Made by a program: the position numbers and the translations under genes. A DNA stretch of 64,000 bases, taken from positions 248,001-312,000 of the forward strand of contig LLCB01000020.1 in NCBI GenBank assembly GCA_001414345.1, given 5' to 3'. The notes beneath the pieces are model-generated. The model was not told where the DNA came from and did no database searches. It worked only from the letters and a program-made list of their open reading frames with translations. Origin of the DNA: Hymenoscyphus infarciens (taxonomy: Eukaryota > Ascomycota > Leotiomycetes > Helotiales > Helotiaceae). Below, piece by piece: positions 34,445 through 45,707 of this stretch (positions are counted from its first letter, which is position 1; every line of letters begins with the position of its first letter).

Positions 34445-36385
34445 CTACTCATCCTTTTCCAGCTCATAAAAAAGCATATAAACTTCCTTCTGCATCCCCA
34501 AAACATCCCCCGTTTTACTCTCCTTGACCTTATCATCCGAGATGCGCCACCACCGATTACTCTGTTTCCTCTTCTTACTGCCCCCTCTCACAAGTTCAGT
34601 CACGCTACTCCTCGCATTCGCCAGCGTTCCCCCTGACGAGGGTTCCTTCTGGGTGGAAGGAGCAGGCGAGGAACGGTGTACACTAGGGACTTTAGAGAAT
34701 GTAGATTTTACCGAGCGCGAGAGGGAGCGGATAGATGATGTTTCTGGTTCTCGAGGGGCGGAGGTGGGTAATTTGCCATTGGCGTGATTTCCATTTGTGA
34801 GTGTATTAGGTTCAAGAGGTAGGCCGTTAGGAATAGGGAGAGAGGTCGAGGACGTCGAGTGCGGGGAAAGGAGTTCGGGGGTCGAGGATATAGTGCTAGT
34901 ATCTGTATTTGGATCCTCGGGTCTATGTAGAGGTGTTGAGATCTGAGAGGTCACAGGTGTCGAGGGCTTGCTATAAACACCGGCTGTTTGAAACGTATTT
35001 GGAGTTGAAAATGGAGGGGATAGATATTGGCGTCTGAAAGATTCGTAGTGTCCGGAGTGATGACTTCCTTTGTGGCATACCACACTCACCAATCTATACA
35101 TCCTCTGATCTAGTAGTCCTCCTAGTCGTAGACGTTCTGGAAATGCAACTTTCGCTGAGTTCTTCATTGTTGACCCGTCGAAAATTGATCTTGAGAGGTG
35201 GATAGCGAGGACTTTTGGAAACCTCGTGATTTTAACGTGTTTTGCGATTTTCCTTTTTGGCGCGAATTTCATGTCTGGTAAGTCGACGTCTTTCAGCTCC
35301 TTTTCTGGGTCTGTCTCTATTGCGTGTTCTAACTTTTCGATAGCTATCTTCGTTTTCTCTTTGAACTTTTCGGAATTCGAGCGGTGGTATTCCTGCTTGA
35401 AATTCTCTACAGCGTGGACAAGCCTACACTTCTCACACTTGAAATCGTCGATATACTCTGTTTTGAACATCCCATCAAAGCAAGCGTTTAGTGTCGTTGA
35501 GCTAACTTGGGGTACACTCAATGATACAGTGCAAAATGTGGTTTCCGTTGCCTTGGGCTGATACTTGCAAGTCAAACACTCAATCTGCTGTGCGGAACCT
35601 CCTTCAAGTGGAAACCCATCCTCCCGCTCACCCTGAGGAACTGGGTTTGTGGGTTTTCCTTGACTCTGTGGTGTTTCCGCATCTTCCCGGGTCCCGTTTG
35701 AGATGGACTTTGCCTTCATAGTAGGCTGTGATTCCGAGGTATTATCCCCATTAGCATCGTCTGCCTGCTCTTCAGTACCCAATTCCTCTGATATCTGGTC
35801 CAGTTCACTACCGTTGGATAACCTGGACAAGGCACTGTTTCTCGCCCTTTGACCCGCATGGTACTCATCACTCAATCTTTCCGCCACGACCTGCAAGAAT
35901 TCCTGCGCATCCTGTTGCTGCCGTGATATCCTCTGCTTGAAAGCCTGCTCTAAAACCGTAACAAACCCCGCAGCTGAAATCGTCTTCTTGTATATTGGGC
36001 GCTCGTTGAGCGCATCCAGAATATCCTTTAACCCGCTCGTAACAATTCCTTTTTGCTGCCCCTCGAGCTTCCACGCTTGAAGCTTTCGCAATGGATCCTC
36101 CACAATATGGGAGTATACATCGGGCCCGTCTAGATTCCTCCTATGCGTCTCCCGGATCAAGTATATTCGCAAATCGCCCAAACCAGCAAGAGCCTGCAAG
36201 ACCGAGTTGATAAAGCAATCGTTCGCCGGATTCGACAGGCCTACAATCCCTCTCTTTCTCGAACTCGCAGATGTCCCGGCAGACTCTCCATCAATGAAGA
36301 AGGTAGGTTGGAAGACATAGACTAGTGCTATGGCAGCAAGTCCGGCGCCGGCAGCATATGCGATCGTAACGGGCCTCTCTGGCAT
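34445..36385 (-). CDS. ubp16: Ubiquitin carboxyl-terminal hydrolase, Ubp16/USP30-like membrane-anchored deubiquitinase
   Basis: Intronless, 646 aa. Residues 7-26 form a hydrophobic anchor (IAYAAGAGLAAIALVYVF), as in Ubp16 and USP30, which sit in the outer mitochondrial membrane facing the cytosol. The Cys box follows at about 49-64 (GLSNPANDCFINSVLQAL, catalytic Cys57; Asp replaces the usual Thr before it). QQDAQEFLQ, two CxxC pairs (ECLTC and KCEKC) of the zinc ribbon, KVLAIHLSRS and the His box GHYESF then follow in USP order. A long Ser/Thr/Pro-rich insertion separates the His box from the last USP strand (NRWWRISDDKV to EVYMLFYEL). The enzyme removes ubiquitin from substrates; the specific targets are unknown. 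The 3' end faces the RWD-PHD locus. Confidence 0.93.
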   Translation of the reverse strand: MPERPVTIAYAAGAGLAAIALVYVFQPTFFIDGESAGTSASSRKRGIVGLSNPANDCFINSVLQALAGLGDLRIYLIRETHRRNLDGPDVYSHIVEDPLRKLQAWKLEGQQKGIVTSGLKDILDALNERPIYKKTISAAGFVTVLEQAFKQRISRQQQDAQEFLQVVAERLSDEYHAGQRARNSALSRLSNGSELDQISEELGTEEQADDANGDNTSESQPTMKAKSISNGTREDAETPQSQGKPTNPVPQGEREDGFPLEGGSAQQIECLTCKYQPKATETTFCTVSLSVPQVSSTTLNACFDGMFKTEYIDDFKCEKCRLVHAVENFKQEYHRSNSEKFKEKTKIAIEKLEHAIETDPEKELKDVDLPDMKFAPKRKIAKHVKITRFPKVLAIHLSRSIFDGSTMKNSAKVAFPERLRLGGLLDQRMYRLVSVVCHKGSHHSGHYESFRRQYLSPPFSTPNTFQTAGVYSKPSTPVTSQISTPLHRPEDPNTDTSTISSTPELLSPHSTSSTSLPIPNGLPLEPNTLTNGNHANGKLPTSAPREPETSSIRSLSRSVKSTFSKVPSVHRSSPAPSTQKEPSSGGTLANARSSVTELVRGGSKKRKQSNRWWRISDDKVKESKTGDVLGMQKEVYMLFYELEKDE

Positions 36386-36934
36386 GTTGAGGCTATCCCG
36401 GATCGTGGGCGTGGTTGAAGGTGGGGGATTTCGTGAAGAGTTTCCATGCCCGTATGTATGACTTTCGTTGGCTTTAACGGACGACGGAGAAGTTGCACCG
36501 CGGACAAAGTGTTGATGCGAGTGAAGCTAGTCGGGTCTGTAAGGTACCTGCAACAATTCCCATTCACAAAAATCGGGAGAGGGCAGAGGAATGCGAAATT
36601 CCCCTGAATGAGTGAGGCTGGCAAGCTGGTTTCGGACAAGAGCAGAGATATATACACCATGCAAGGTCATCCCAGCACTCGTCACACAGTTCCGCAAGCC
36701 AATTGCCAATGATTCATGGAGGTGTCTGGCGTGTCTTTTCCCAGCGCTCCGTGGCACCGTTGATGATCTGCCGAAAAGCAATCGAGGGAATCTAATCAGT
36801 CGGTGTCGGCATGCTAAAACCTCCGTGGGGTGCGTGTATGGTGAGACTTCGCGTAGGAATATCACCCATTTCTACGACAGTCTTGGGAAGCTTGCATTTG
36901 AGACCACCCGATCGCAATCCTCACCACCTTCACA
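36386..36934. promoter_or_regulatory. Divergent promoter between ubp16 and mrpl50
   Basis: The two genes start 549 bp apart on opposite strands and no conserved protein is encoded between them. Promoter function is inferred from position; no defined factor site is called. Confidence 0.5.
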
Positions 36935-37924
36935 ATGGCATCGCCTCTGGTTTCTAGAGTTCCCCAATGCTTCAATTGCATACGCCGTACCGCCGGTAGT
37001 CTGGGCGAGAGACATCTGTTTCCCGCTGGGCAGCAGATTCGCGGAAAGAAGAGTGCCAGAAGGACGAAAAAGAAAGTCAACGCGCTCCTGCTACAGGATA
37101 TCAAGGGTTATGGCAAGAAAGGTTGGGCTAGTCTGATCTGTTCTATACGATACAAATCTAATTGTGTGCTAGGGATTGTTTTATCTGTCTCACCTGGCGT
37201 GATGAGGAATATTTGGTTTCCCAGCCAAAAGGCCGAATACGCAACGGAGGCACGAATGGCAGAGCTTGGGATCAAGAAGGAGGATATTGTCGATTTGGAT
37301 GCTACACGACACGCGGAAGAGGTCATCCCAAGTGAAGCGGCGGTGGAAGAGGCAGATATACTGGCAGGAGAAAAGGTCAAGGACACAGCTCCTTTTAACA
37401 TATTGGAATCCGCGCCTTTTACTTCGAAACCCAAGAAGGAAGCGAAGCCTGTAAAGGCTGCAGAACCAGAACGGCAAACTGTGAGATCATTCCATGGAAG
37501 CATGCTTTGAGGGAGTCTACTAACCTGTTATGCATAGCCCGAAGAATCAGCTGCCATACTATCGAGATTCCTTCCAGAGAGCGTGGATTTCTATCGAACA
37601 CCTATTACACCAGTCAAAGCAGCGCCAAAAGTATCTTCATCCGTAGCCGCAAAGGCAGTGATATCTATAACGAAGGGAAAGAAGGCGGAACCAACAAGCA
37701 TCGAGGGCTCCGTATCAACAACAGATATTGCCGTCAACTTTATGGCCATATTGGCCCAAGCGAAGGAGGGACAACATATCAAGTTGTGGCCGGAGGACAT
37801 TGTTTTTGTGAACGAGAAAGAAGGGAAAGCCCTCGAACACTTGGGCTCATTCGAGGTGGACATTAAAATAAAGGGTGCCACGAAAGCAATCCGGAGAACG
37901 GTCAATGTCAAGGCACAGGCTTGA
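36935..37924 (+). CDS. mrpl50: Mitochondrial large-subunit ribosomal protein bL9m
   Basis: Structural protein of the mitochondrial 54S/large ribosomal subunit, imported into the matrix. Exons 36935-37121, 37173-37480, 37538-37924 give 293 aa. An Arg-rich, acid-free N-terminus (MASPLVSRVPQCFNCIRR) is a presequence. The mature protein opens with the L9 N-domain signature: VNALLLQDIKGYGKKG, spliced to IVLSVSPGVMRNIWFPSQKA. The L9 C-domain-like end (KLWPEDIVFVNEKEG to VDIKIKG) follows a fungal-specific linker. Intron 1 has an unusual GTTGGG donor, but the reading frame and the conserved L9 sequence across it leave little choice. Confidence 0.9.
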
Positions 37925-39246
37925 AAGGGGAGATGTATACCAATTGTAAAAAAGGGCATGAACTGTATAGTGTAATACCACCAATTTTCAGACATGGGGG
38001 AACTGGGCAGCTTCGAGTTATGGGTAGAGGGCAAAAGGTAATGATAGGGTTTTGTACTGCTAACTATTTTTCAATTTTGTAGATGATATAACCCCCTTTA
38101 ACGCTCCGCTGGCTCTCCGAGGGCCACTCCGTGGTGGTTGTTTGAAGGGGAAGAAAGAGAGCGTAGGGAATACAGCCTCCACGGCAGTGGCCAGCGGAGC
38201 GTCATTGGATTGTTGGAGGGGGGTAGGTGACGCTGCGCTGGCTGAGATTGTTGGAGGTGATTCTGGAGATGGATAAATTCCGCTTCCCGGAGAATCTCCT
38301 CGCTGGTTTCAACGGAACAATATTCGGAGCCTGTCACTCAAGAATAAGCCCTTCGATGTATCTGGGCCAGAATGTAATCCCCGACAACCAACTGGATTCC
38401 ATAAGTTGGTGTTTTGTCGTTCGGGAAATCCATTATCTCTTACCTTTGAAATTGGAGCCACAAGGTGTTAGGAGCAACGAGAGGGGAGGGTTCAAAGCCG
38501 CATGTCTGAGTGGCTACCATAGGCAAAGCAAGCAAAAGCAAAACTCGAGCGACTTATATACCGCAGCGGCATCGGGATAGGCTGGGATATCGACATTTCT
38601 GGCCGAAGTGTTGTCGGCAACTGTTACTTCTGGAACAAGGTCATACGGCAACACACGATAATTATTGCGGTCGCTGTCCGTACATCATAGAAGGATATAT
38701 GCAGAAAATGGTAGGGCGAACTTGTGCCGCCGAAGATGGCGAATACCGGAATGGGCGCAAGAAATGGGAGCATCCATGAACCAGTTGCGTGGTGTCTTGC
38801 AACTGCCAACAGCAACCTGAGGAGGCAAGGAGCGATCCGATTCCCCCCATGACGGGAGGGAAGAGCGGCTAAGATTAACCCCACCTCACCTCACCTCACC
38901 TCACCTGCACCACCAAAAGGTCAATCCCGTTCCTCCTTCTATTTTTTCTACACCCATTTTTTAATTCAACCGCACGTTGCAAACACTTGCGGAGATTCCA
39001 ATTCCTCTGTAAGCATGACCCTCCAATTCTGCGCCCATCCAACCAAGACTCACCTCACGAGTCCATTGGCAAACACCCCCACCACTAGCGCCAAACGAAG
39101 CTATCGGCCCTCCCAAACGACTTCTCCACCCCGCAGCGCAGCCCGCCCAAGAGGAGAAAACTTTCCATACAAACAAGACAACTCGCTGACAACCTTCGTC
39201 TCTTCCAACAGAATTCCTTGCTCTTCTACCACAATCAAATACAAAT
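37925..39246. other. Intergenic region between mrpl50 and fba1
   Basis: About 1.3 kb with no supported gene. It holds a small foldback (listed) and an ACCTCACCTCACC tract at 38,881-38,905. From about 38,880 the CT-rich, C-rich leader typical of a strongly expressed fungal gene runs up to the fba1 start; TATA-like signals are not obvious. Confidence 0.55.
38099..38205. repeat. Small foldback, about 105 bp
   Basis: ACGCTCCGCTGGC at 38,100-38,112 pairs with GCCAGCGGAGCGT at about 38,187-38,200, and the next blocks GCCACTCCGTGG and CCACGGCAGTGGC also pair. A third, degenerate copy of the end (GACGCTGCGCTGGCTGAG) lies at about 38,229. GC-rich against its surroundings. Confidence 0.7.
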
Positions 39247-40493
39247 ATGGGTGTTCAAGATATCCTCAGCCGCAAGAGCGGTGTCATCGTCGGTGATGAT
39301 GTCCTGAAGCTCTTCAACTACGCTCAAGAGCACAAATTCGCCATCCCCGCTATTGTGAGTCTCAAAAGCATCGTACCCCTCAATGTTCACCGTCTAACCT
39401 ACCATAGAACTGCACTTCCTCCTCCACTGTCGTCGCTTCCCTCGAGGCTGCTCGCGATGCAAAGGCACCCATCATCCTCCAAATGTCCCAAGGAGGTGCT
39501 GCCTACTTCGCCGGAAAGGTACATATATACATTATTGGAAGTTGGTAGAGCGATGGTTTCTGACAGGGTGAATATAGGGTGTTGCCAACGGCAAACAAGA
39601 GGCCTCAATCGCCGGTGGTATCGCTGCCGCTCACTATATCCGTGCCATTGCTCCAGCATATGGCATTCCAGTCGTTTTGCACACCGATCACTGCGCCAAG
39701 AAGCTCCTCCCATGGTTGGATGGTCTTCTCGATGCTGATGAGGAGCACTTCAAGAAGAACGGCGAGCCTCTCTTCTCCAGCCACATGATTGATTTGAGCG
39801 AGGAGACTGTTGAGTACAACATTGAGACCACTGCCAAGTACCTTAAGCGTGCTGCACCAATGAAGCAATTCCTCGAGATGGTAAGATAGCTCTTATCATT
39901 TTCTGTCTTTCTCTGGGCTAATGGATTTTCAGGAAATCGGTATTACCGGTGGTGAGGAGGATGGAGTCAACAACGAGGACGTGGACAACAACTCTCTTTA
40001 CACTCAACCCGAGGACATTCTTGCCATCTACAAGGCTCTTCAACCAATCTCCCCTTACTTCTCCATCGCTGCTGGTTTCGGTAACGTCCATGGTGTCTAC
40101 AAGCCAGGAAACGTCAAGCTCCACCCCGAGCTTCTCGGCAAGCACCAGAAGTATGTCAAGGATAACATTGGAGCCAAGGAGGACAAGCCAGTTTTCTTGG
40201 TCTTCCACGGAGGATCTGGATCCTCAAAGCAAGAGTTCCTTGACGCTATTTCCTACGGTGTTGTCAAGGTCAACCTCGACACTGATCTCCAATATGCATA
40301 CCTTGAGGGTATCAGGGATTACGTTCTCAACAAGAAGGATTACCTCCTCAAGCAAGTCGGAAACCCTGAAGGAGATGACAAGCCAAACAAGAAGTACTTT
40401 GATCCTCGTGTCTGGGTCAGAGAGGGTGAGAAGACCATGTCGGTTCGTGTTGCCGAGGGGTTGAAGGATTTCAACACTGCTGGACAATTGTAG
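39247..40493 (+). CDS. fba1: Class II fructose-bisphosphate aldolase
   Basis: Glycolytic/gluconeogenic enzyme that splits fructose-1,6-bisphosphate into glyceraldehyde-3-phosphate and dihydroxyacetone phosphate; zinc-dependent, cytosolic. Exons 39247-39354, 39408-39518, 39578-39880, 39933-40493 give 360 aa, the usual fungal length. Visible signatures are PVVLHTDHCAKKLLPW (catalytic Asp and zinc His), SSHMIDLSEE, EIGITGGEEDGV, LHPELLGKHQ (zinc His), FLVFHGGSGSS (zinc His and phosphate loop), and VKVNLDTDLQYAY. The strong codon bias (TCC, GCC, AAG, GGT) and CT-rich leader fit high expression. The call is secure. Confidence 0.98.
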
Positions 40494-40981
40494 ATTTCTC
40501 TAATCGAGAAACGAGAATGAGGACACGCTTTTAGAATGATAGGCTGTAAAACAATGATGACGAATGATCCAATTGCGGTATCCTCTTGATGGTGAATAAT
40601 ATTTTTGAGCAGACAACCTGGAATCAACAAGCAGCTCACGTGGGGGCGTTCTTGTTCTATTGAGCGCGGGTCCTTGCCTCGAGCTGGGCTACCTATGAGC
40701 ACATTACAAGTACTTTGCCCCAGCCGATGACGTTACGTGGGACAACCCCTGTCCTTTAAATTGGACTTGCATTTCACCACCACATTTGTGCAACGCACCT
40801 GCATCTCCAGGCCAGGACAGACTCGCGATAAGAAGCTATCCTACCTACCCTACAACTAGTCCCGCCCTTGCTTGATCATCGTTGCCCTCTATTTGCACAT
40901 CCCCCCCCCCAACCTACCACCTTCCACACCTTCCACACCTACAAACCCCTCGGTCCCCTCCAGCAATCCCCGCAACGCAAG
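40494..40981. other. fba1 3' flank and kes1 promoter
   Basis: The left half is the fba1 3' UTR. The right half has a C-run (40,902-40,911) and CCTTCCACACC repeats just upstream of the kes1 start. No gene is supported. Confidence 0.55.
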
Positions 40982-42293
40982 ATGTCTTCAAACGAGACCG
41001 AAGGAGCAGGCGTCTCTGCGCAAAACAGAGGCTCCTGGACCGCTTTCTTGAAGTCCATCGCATCCTTCTCTGGCGACTTATCCTCCTTGACCGCCCCGCC
41101 ATTCATCCTCTCCTCCACATCGCTCGTCGAGTTCTCGTCTTACTGGGCTGAGCACCCCTCGATTTTCGTTGCGCCAGCTCTTGAGAAGGACCCTAAGAAG
41201 CGGGCGCTGTTGGTGTTGAAGTGGTTCCTGAGTACATTGAAGCAGCAGTATGCCAGTCGCAGCGAGAAGTATGGCAATGAGAAGAAACCTCTAAACCCCT
41301 TCCTGGGAGAGCTCTTTTTGGGCAAGTGGGAGGATGAGGCTGGCACGACGGAGTTGGTATCGGAGCAAGTGAGGTGGGCATACTCTTCTATTTTCTTTTC
41401 TTATTTCCTCTCATTACTTGTATTTGAAGGGGAATGCTGACAGGTGAATTCTTACTAGCCATCATCCCCCCGTCACTGCTTACAACATCTCGAATCAGAA
41501 GCATGGCGTTTATCTGCAAGGCTACAATGCGCAAAAGGCCTCATTCGCCCGAACCATCTATGTCAAGCAGATTGGCCATGCGGTCTACTCGATCCCCGCC
41601 TTTGACGAGACGTACCTGATTACGCTGCCCAACTTGCATATTGAGGGCTTGATTTTTGGATCGCCGTTCGTGGAGTTGAATGATAAGACGTATATCACTA
41701 GCAGTTCTGGATACACGGCCAAGATCGATTATAGTGGAAAGGGTTGGTTGTCTGGAAAGAAGAATAGTGTTACGGCTACTCTGTACCCGACTGGGAGGGA
41801 GAAGGAGGTGCTTTATACTATCAGTGGACAGTGGACCAAGGCTTTTGATATCACGGAGGGAAGTGGCAAGAAGAACAAAATCGTTGAGACTTATGATGCG
41901 GATAAGGCCCAGACAACACCCTTACAGATTGCGCCGATCGAAGCACAAGACCCTATGGAATCGAGAAGAGCATGGGCTAAGGTGGCAGCTGGAATTGCAG
42001 TTGGTGATATGGATGTCACTGGAGAAGAGAAGACAAAAATTGAGGTTTCGCAGCGGGAGTTGAGACAACAGGAGAAGGCAGAGGGCCGGATTTGGGAAAG
42101 AAGATATTTCACGCTGGTAGAGAACGACAAGGTGTTGAACAATTTAGCACCTGCGATCAGCTATCTACCAGAACCTGACAAGACGGGAGGAGTATGGAGA
42201 TTTGACGATGCAAAGGCGAAGAAGGTGGCGGCTTCATCAACTGTTGCTGCTGGAGGGTCGAGTGCGGCTCCTCCAAAAGTGGATTTGAAGTGA
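40982..42293 (+). CDS. kes1: Oxysterol-binding protein, Kes1/Osh4-like
   Basis: Short ORP that exchanges sterol for PI4P between ER/plasma membrane and trans-Golgi membranes. Exons 40982-41373 and 41459-42293 give 408 aa, near the 434 aa of yeast Osh4. The single intron splits the family signature: EQV ends exon 1 and [10 protein letters not shown] opens exon 2. Also visible are [13 protein letters not shown], the sterol-pocket lid region at the N-terminus ([18 protein letters not shown]), [14 protein letters not shown], and the C-terminal [23 protein letters not shown]. There is no PH or ankyrin domain, as expected of the short class. A Lys/Ala-rich tail ends the protein. Confidence 0.96.
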
Positions 42294-42707
42294 GGGGTGA
42301 ATGAATCACCTCAAGGATCGGGGATGTGTTGGCCCTCAGGGTCTAGCCAAACGGAGAGCCGAAAAATACTAGCGCCTTTTGCGCCCGATTGTCATTTTAA
42401 ACGGTCCATTGTAACAGTAGATTAATTCACATACAATTCTATTTCTAGGCCATCTTTTATTATTTTTGTATGCCAGCATCATTCACCTACACAATGTAGC
42501 TACAACAGTTTCCAACTAGCCAATGTGCTGGTGATTCCTCTCTCTTGACAAAATAACCATTTAGCCCGTGGCGGGGATCCCAGTCCATCACGATTGCGAC
42601 CGAGCACCTGCACGCGCGAGGCTGGGAAACCGCGTCCGATCCTCCAACATCCACATTGCTATCGCGACAAACATCATTCCTTCGCATATTTTTTTTCTTT
42701 TGCAACC
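42294..42707. other. kes1 3' flank and promoter of the next gene
   Basis: An ordinary spacer; a T-run (42,690-42,700) precedes the next start codon by a few bases. Nothing else is recognised. Confidence 0.5.
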
Positions 42708-45707
42708 ATGGCAGAGCGCGCATACACTCGCCGACCCGAGCGACACTCCTTAGGCTTGGGAGAAGCATTTCGACGAGCGGAACCCAGTAATAGCTTCATC
42801 CCACATCCCGCGGGTCGATCAACACCTTCTTTACAAGATAGCGAGAGCGACTCTGGGTCTTTTCGAGGGAGTCCCAGTCCGGCGCCGAATCATAATCATA
42901 ATTCCGGGAGGACGAATGAGAGGATTGCTAGGGCGCTTGCGCAGCCACCGAGGTATTTTGGGAGGAAGAAGAATGAGGAGGGGAAGACAAACAACGGCGC
43001 AAACGGGAACGGGAGTCCTGGGGGAGGAGCAACGACGAACGGCGCAAGTGCAGCGCCATCCGTGTTTGCGCAGAGGAGGAGGACATTGGGTCCTAGGATT
43101 ACGGAGACGACGCAAACATTGGCGCGAAAAACGAGTGGGAATTTCAATCGTGATCCTGTTCCTGCCGTTGCTGATGCGATCGAAGAAGAAGAAGAAGAAG
43201 AGCAAGAAGAGCGACATACTGAGCGCGAGGAGATTCCTGATAGACCGATTTATCTTACGAAAGCGTGGAAACAGGAGACGAGCGATGAACATATTCTCGA
43301 TCCGCCGCTGCATGTGCCTCGACAGTGGGGACAGAGAGCGAAGAAGACGAGTAGTGTTCAGTGGATGAAGAAGATTCTGAGTCCGGATCCGACGCTGAAT
43401 AGGGATTTTGGGATGGATCTTGATCTTGGGGGTTTGAGAGGGGGTGGGTATGGAGAGGAGGGCTCCGAGGAATCATTGCAGAATTTAACTTCGAGCTCGC
43501 TGCCAGAAACTCTACCTAGCAGGTTCGATAATGCGGAGGGCCCGAGATATCCTTTGACGGAGAGACATTTGAATATCGAGGATTTGTCGGTTAAACGGGA
43601 CGAGGAACGAGATCCTGTTGATGTTGATATTCCGGAGGCCAGGACGCGAACGAGTGGGATTGCGAGGAGGGCGAGGACGCAATTGCAGGAGATGGATTTC
43701 GATGTTTCGCAGTCTTTGCCGCCGCCGAAAGGAACGGAATCTGAAATGCGAAGGAGGAGGGCTAGGGAATTGCGCCGAGCGAGGGAAACTGTTGCGCAGG
43801 AGAAGGAAGAGGAGGTGGTTCATCAGAGGAGAGAACTGGTAATAGACAGGAATTCTACTGCTGAGAGAAGGAGGGAACGAAGGGAAGCATTGGGTCTTGA
43901 GCCACCGAGAAGGGAGCGGGAAGAGCCAAAGGAAGAGGACTCTGAGGTTTTTAGGAGAAGGGAGCGCAAGAGTAATTCGGAGGTTGCTGGGTTGAGAAGC
44001 GAGCAGTCGAATAACCTGGAATCAGAGAATTCCAGGAGAAGAGAACGAGTCAGGGATTCTGATGGGTCTAGGGAGCAATCAAATGGCTTGGAATCTGAAA
44101 GTTCCAGAAGGGAGCGCGAAAATGCTGCTCATTTGTCGAGGGAGAAATCAAATGACTTGGATTCTAGAATTCCTAGGAGGAGAGAACGAGAAAAAGAGCC
44201 AGAAGCTGAGGTCCCAAGACGGAGACAGCCAAAAGATGCGGTTCCCGAGGCCCCAAGAGAGCGAGCAAATGGCCTTTCTCATGACGCCCCGAGAAGAAGG
44301 GAACCATCAAAAGATACGAATTCCGAGTTTGCAAAAAAGGAACGATCAAAAGACCAAGAGATAGATGTTCCACGGTCTACAACACCAGAAGACGAGCCAA
44401 ATGCTGTCACAGAGCCGGCCAAACCCAGCATACCAGACATCCCCAATCTCACGCCAGCGTCACCTCAGCCAGAAGAATCACCAGAAAAGACTCATATTTG
44501 GAATGCTGATCTCGAATTCACAGCCCATTCCATATTGATGAACGATAGCCCAGCACTCAGGCAGAGGAACCTCGGGCTTGAACTGGATCTGGATACAGAA
44601 AACAGTAGACCTCATTCAGAAATCGACCCGGAAGATCGAATTGCAGCTGAAGTAAAACTTTTTGAACTTCAGGATAACAAGTCGGAAAAGAACTCTGTGA
44701 AAGCTGTATCTCGTTCCCCATCACGGTCGCCATCTCCAAAACGGGAAACGAAACAGGCACCACCGAAGCCAAAGAACGAAACTCCCATAGCCCCAAAAAT
44801 TGATCCATTGACTCTTCCTACACCACGAGTTACTGGTGCATATATCGAGACACCAGCACCCGCCGCACGAAAATCAAGACCTCGTTCCTCCTCCCTCACA
44901 GATTTACCTTCAGAGAATAGCACCACATTCGACCTCACCACTCAAATCTCCAAAGAACCGAAAACTACCCACATCAAGCCCGACGCTCAAGCAACAATCA
45001 AACCCCGACTCGTCTCTAAAATCCCATTCCAACGAAAACCTCTCATCAACTCCGCGGTCTTAGTTTCCGCATCAGAAGACATCCGTACCCTCCAACTCGA
45101 GGGACAATTCGAAGATTGTACGCTTGAGGAACTTGATAAACTCCTCGACTCCTCCGACCCAAACATAAAACTCGAAGAGGAAGAGGAGTGTATCGATCTT
45201 TTTGATGAGAGTGGAAGGAGACTTACGCGGAAGGAGAAGGAGAGACGAATTGAGGAGCTTGCGATGGAGAGGATGGAGAGCAAACTTAAGAAAACAGAAC
45301 GCGGGATAAGGGATGCGAAGGCGGGGATTGAAAGGATTGAATCTACGGTCTCGTCGAGTTCGTCGTGGAAAACTTCCATCACTACATCGCCCCAAAAAGG
45401 GACAAACAACACAGTCTACCTCCAAATTCCTGCACCAAGGTTGTGGTATCATATCCCCACGGCTAAGGGCGGATGGGGCAGGAATTGGCGCTTCACCTGG
45501 TTAGGAGCTGTCCTTGCGCTGTTTCTGAGCTGGTATCTGGCTGAGAGTGTGATGTGTGAGGTGTTTTGTCATCCTATCAATGCTACGCATAATAATTGGA
45601 AGGTGTCGGATCCGTTTTTCCCGTGGGCGATTCCTACCAAGGTGGATCAGTGGACGGGGCGGGTGGTTAGTAGGTGGCTTGGGTACCGGGAGGTTGGACT
45701 TTGGTAG
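42708..45707 (+). CDS. Large charged, repeat-rich protein with a single C-terminal membrane helix
   Basis: Single exon, 999 aa from the ATG at 42708 (MAERAYTRRPERHSLGLG), which has a good context. An open upstream extension without ATG is ignored. Most of the chain is hydrophilic. A (E)n run lies near 160-170, and about 400-560 are imperfect 15-25 residue repeats of the type SRRRER...SNGLES / PRRREREKEPEAE / PRRREPSKD. A predicted coiled coil lies near 830-880 (RRLTRKEKERRIEELAMER). Near 925-945 is one membrane helix (TWLGAVLALFLSWYLAESVM), followed by a Cys-containing tail with FFPWAIPTKVDQWTG. The tail pattern recurs in unnamed Pezizomycotina proteins as I remember them. Location and function are unknown; a nuclear-envelope or ER role would be a guess. 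Confidence 0.75.
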   Translation: MAERAYTRRPERHSLGLGEAFRRAEPSNSFIPHPAGRSTPSLQDSESDSGSFRGSPSPAPNHNHNSGRTNERIARALAQPPRYFGRKKNEEGKTNNGANGNGSPGGGATTNGASAAPSVFAQRRRTLGPRITETTQTLARKTSGNFNRDPVPAVADAIEEEEEEEQEERHTEREEIPDRPIYLTKAWKQETSDEHILDPPLHVPRQWGQRAKKTSSVQWMKKILSPDPTLNRDFGMDLDLGGLRGGGYGEEGSEESLQNLTSSSLPETLPSRFDNAEGPRYPLTERHLNIEDLSVKRDEERDPVDVDIPEARTRTSGIARRARTQLQEMDFDVSQSLPPPKGTESEMRRRRARELRRARETVAQEKEEEVVHQRRELVIDRNSTAERRRERREALGLEPPRREREEPKEEDSEVFRRRERKSNSEVAGLRSEQSNNLESENSRRRERVRDSDGSREQSNGLESESSRRERENAAHLSREKSNDLDSRIPRRREREKEPEAEVPRRRQPKDAVPEAPRERANGLSHDAPRRREPSKDTNSEFAKKERSKDQEIDVPRSTTPEDEPNAVTEPAKPSIPDIPNLTPASPQPEESPEKTHIWNADLEFTAHSILMNDSPALRQRNLGLELDLDTENSRPHSEIDPEDRIAAEVKLFELQDNKSEKNSVKAVSRSPSRSPSPKRETKQAPPKPKNETPIAPKIDPLTLPTPRVTGAYIETPAPAARKSRPRSSSLTDLPSENSTTFDLTTQISKEPKTTHIKPDAQATIKPRLVSKIPFQRKPLINSAVLVSASEDIRTLQLEGQFEDCTLEELDKLLDSSDPNIKLEEEEECIDLFDESGRRLTRKEKERRIEELAMERMESKLKKTERGIRDAKAGIERIESTVSSSSSWKTSITTSPQKGTNNTVYLQIPAPRLWYHIPTAKGGWGRNWRFTWLGAVLALFLSWYLAESVMCEVFCHPINATHNNWKVSDPFFPWAIPTKVDQWTGRVVSRWLGYREVGLW

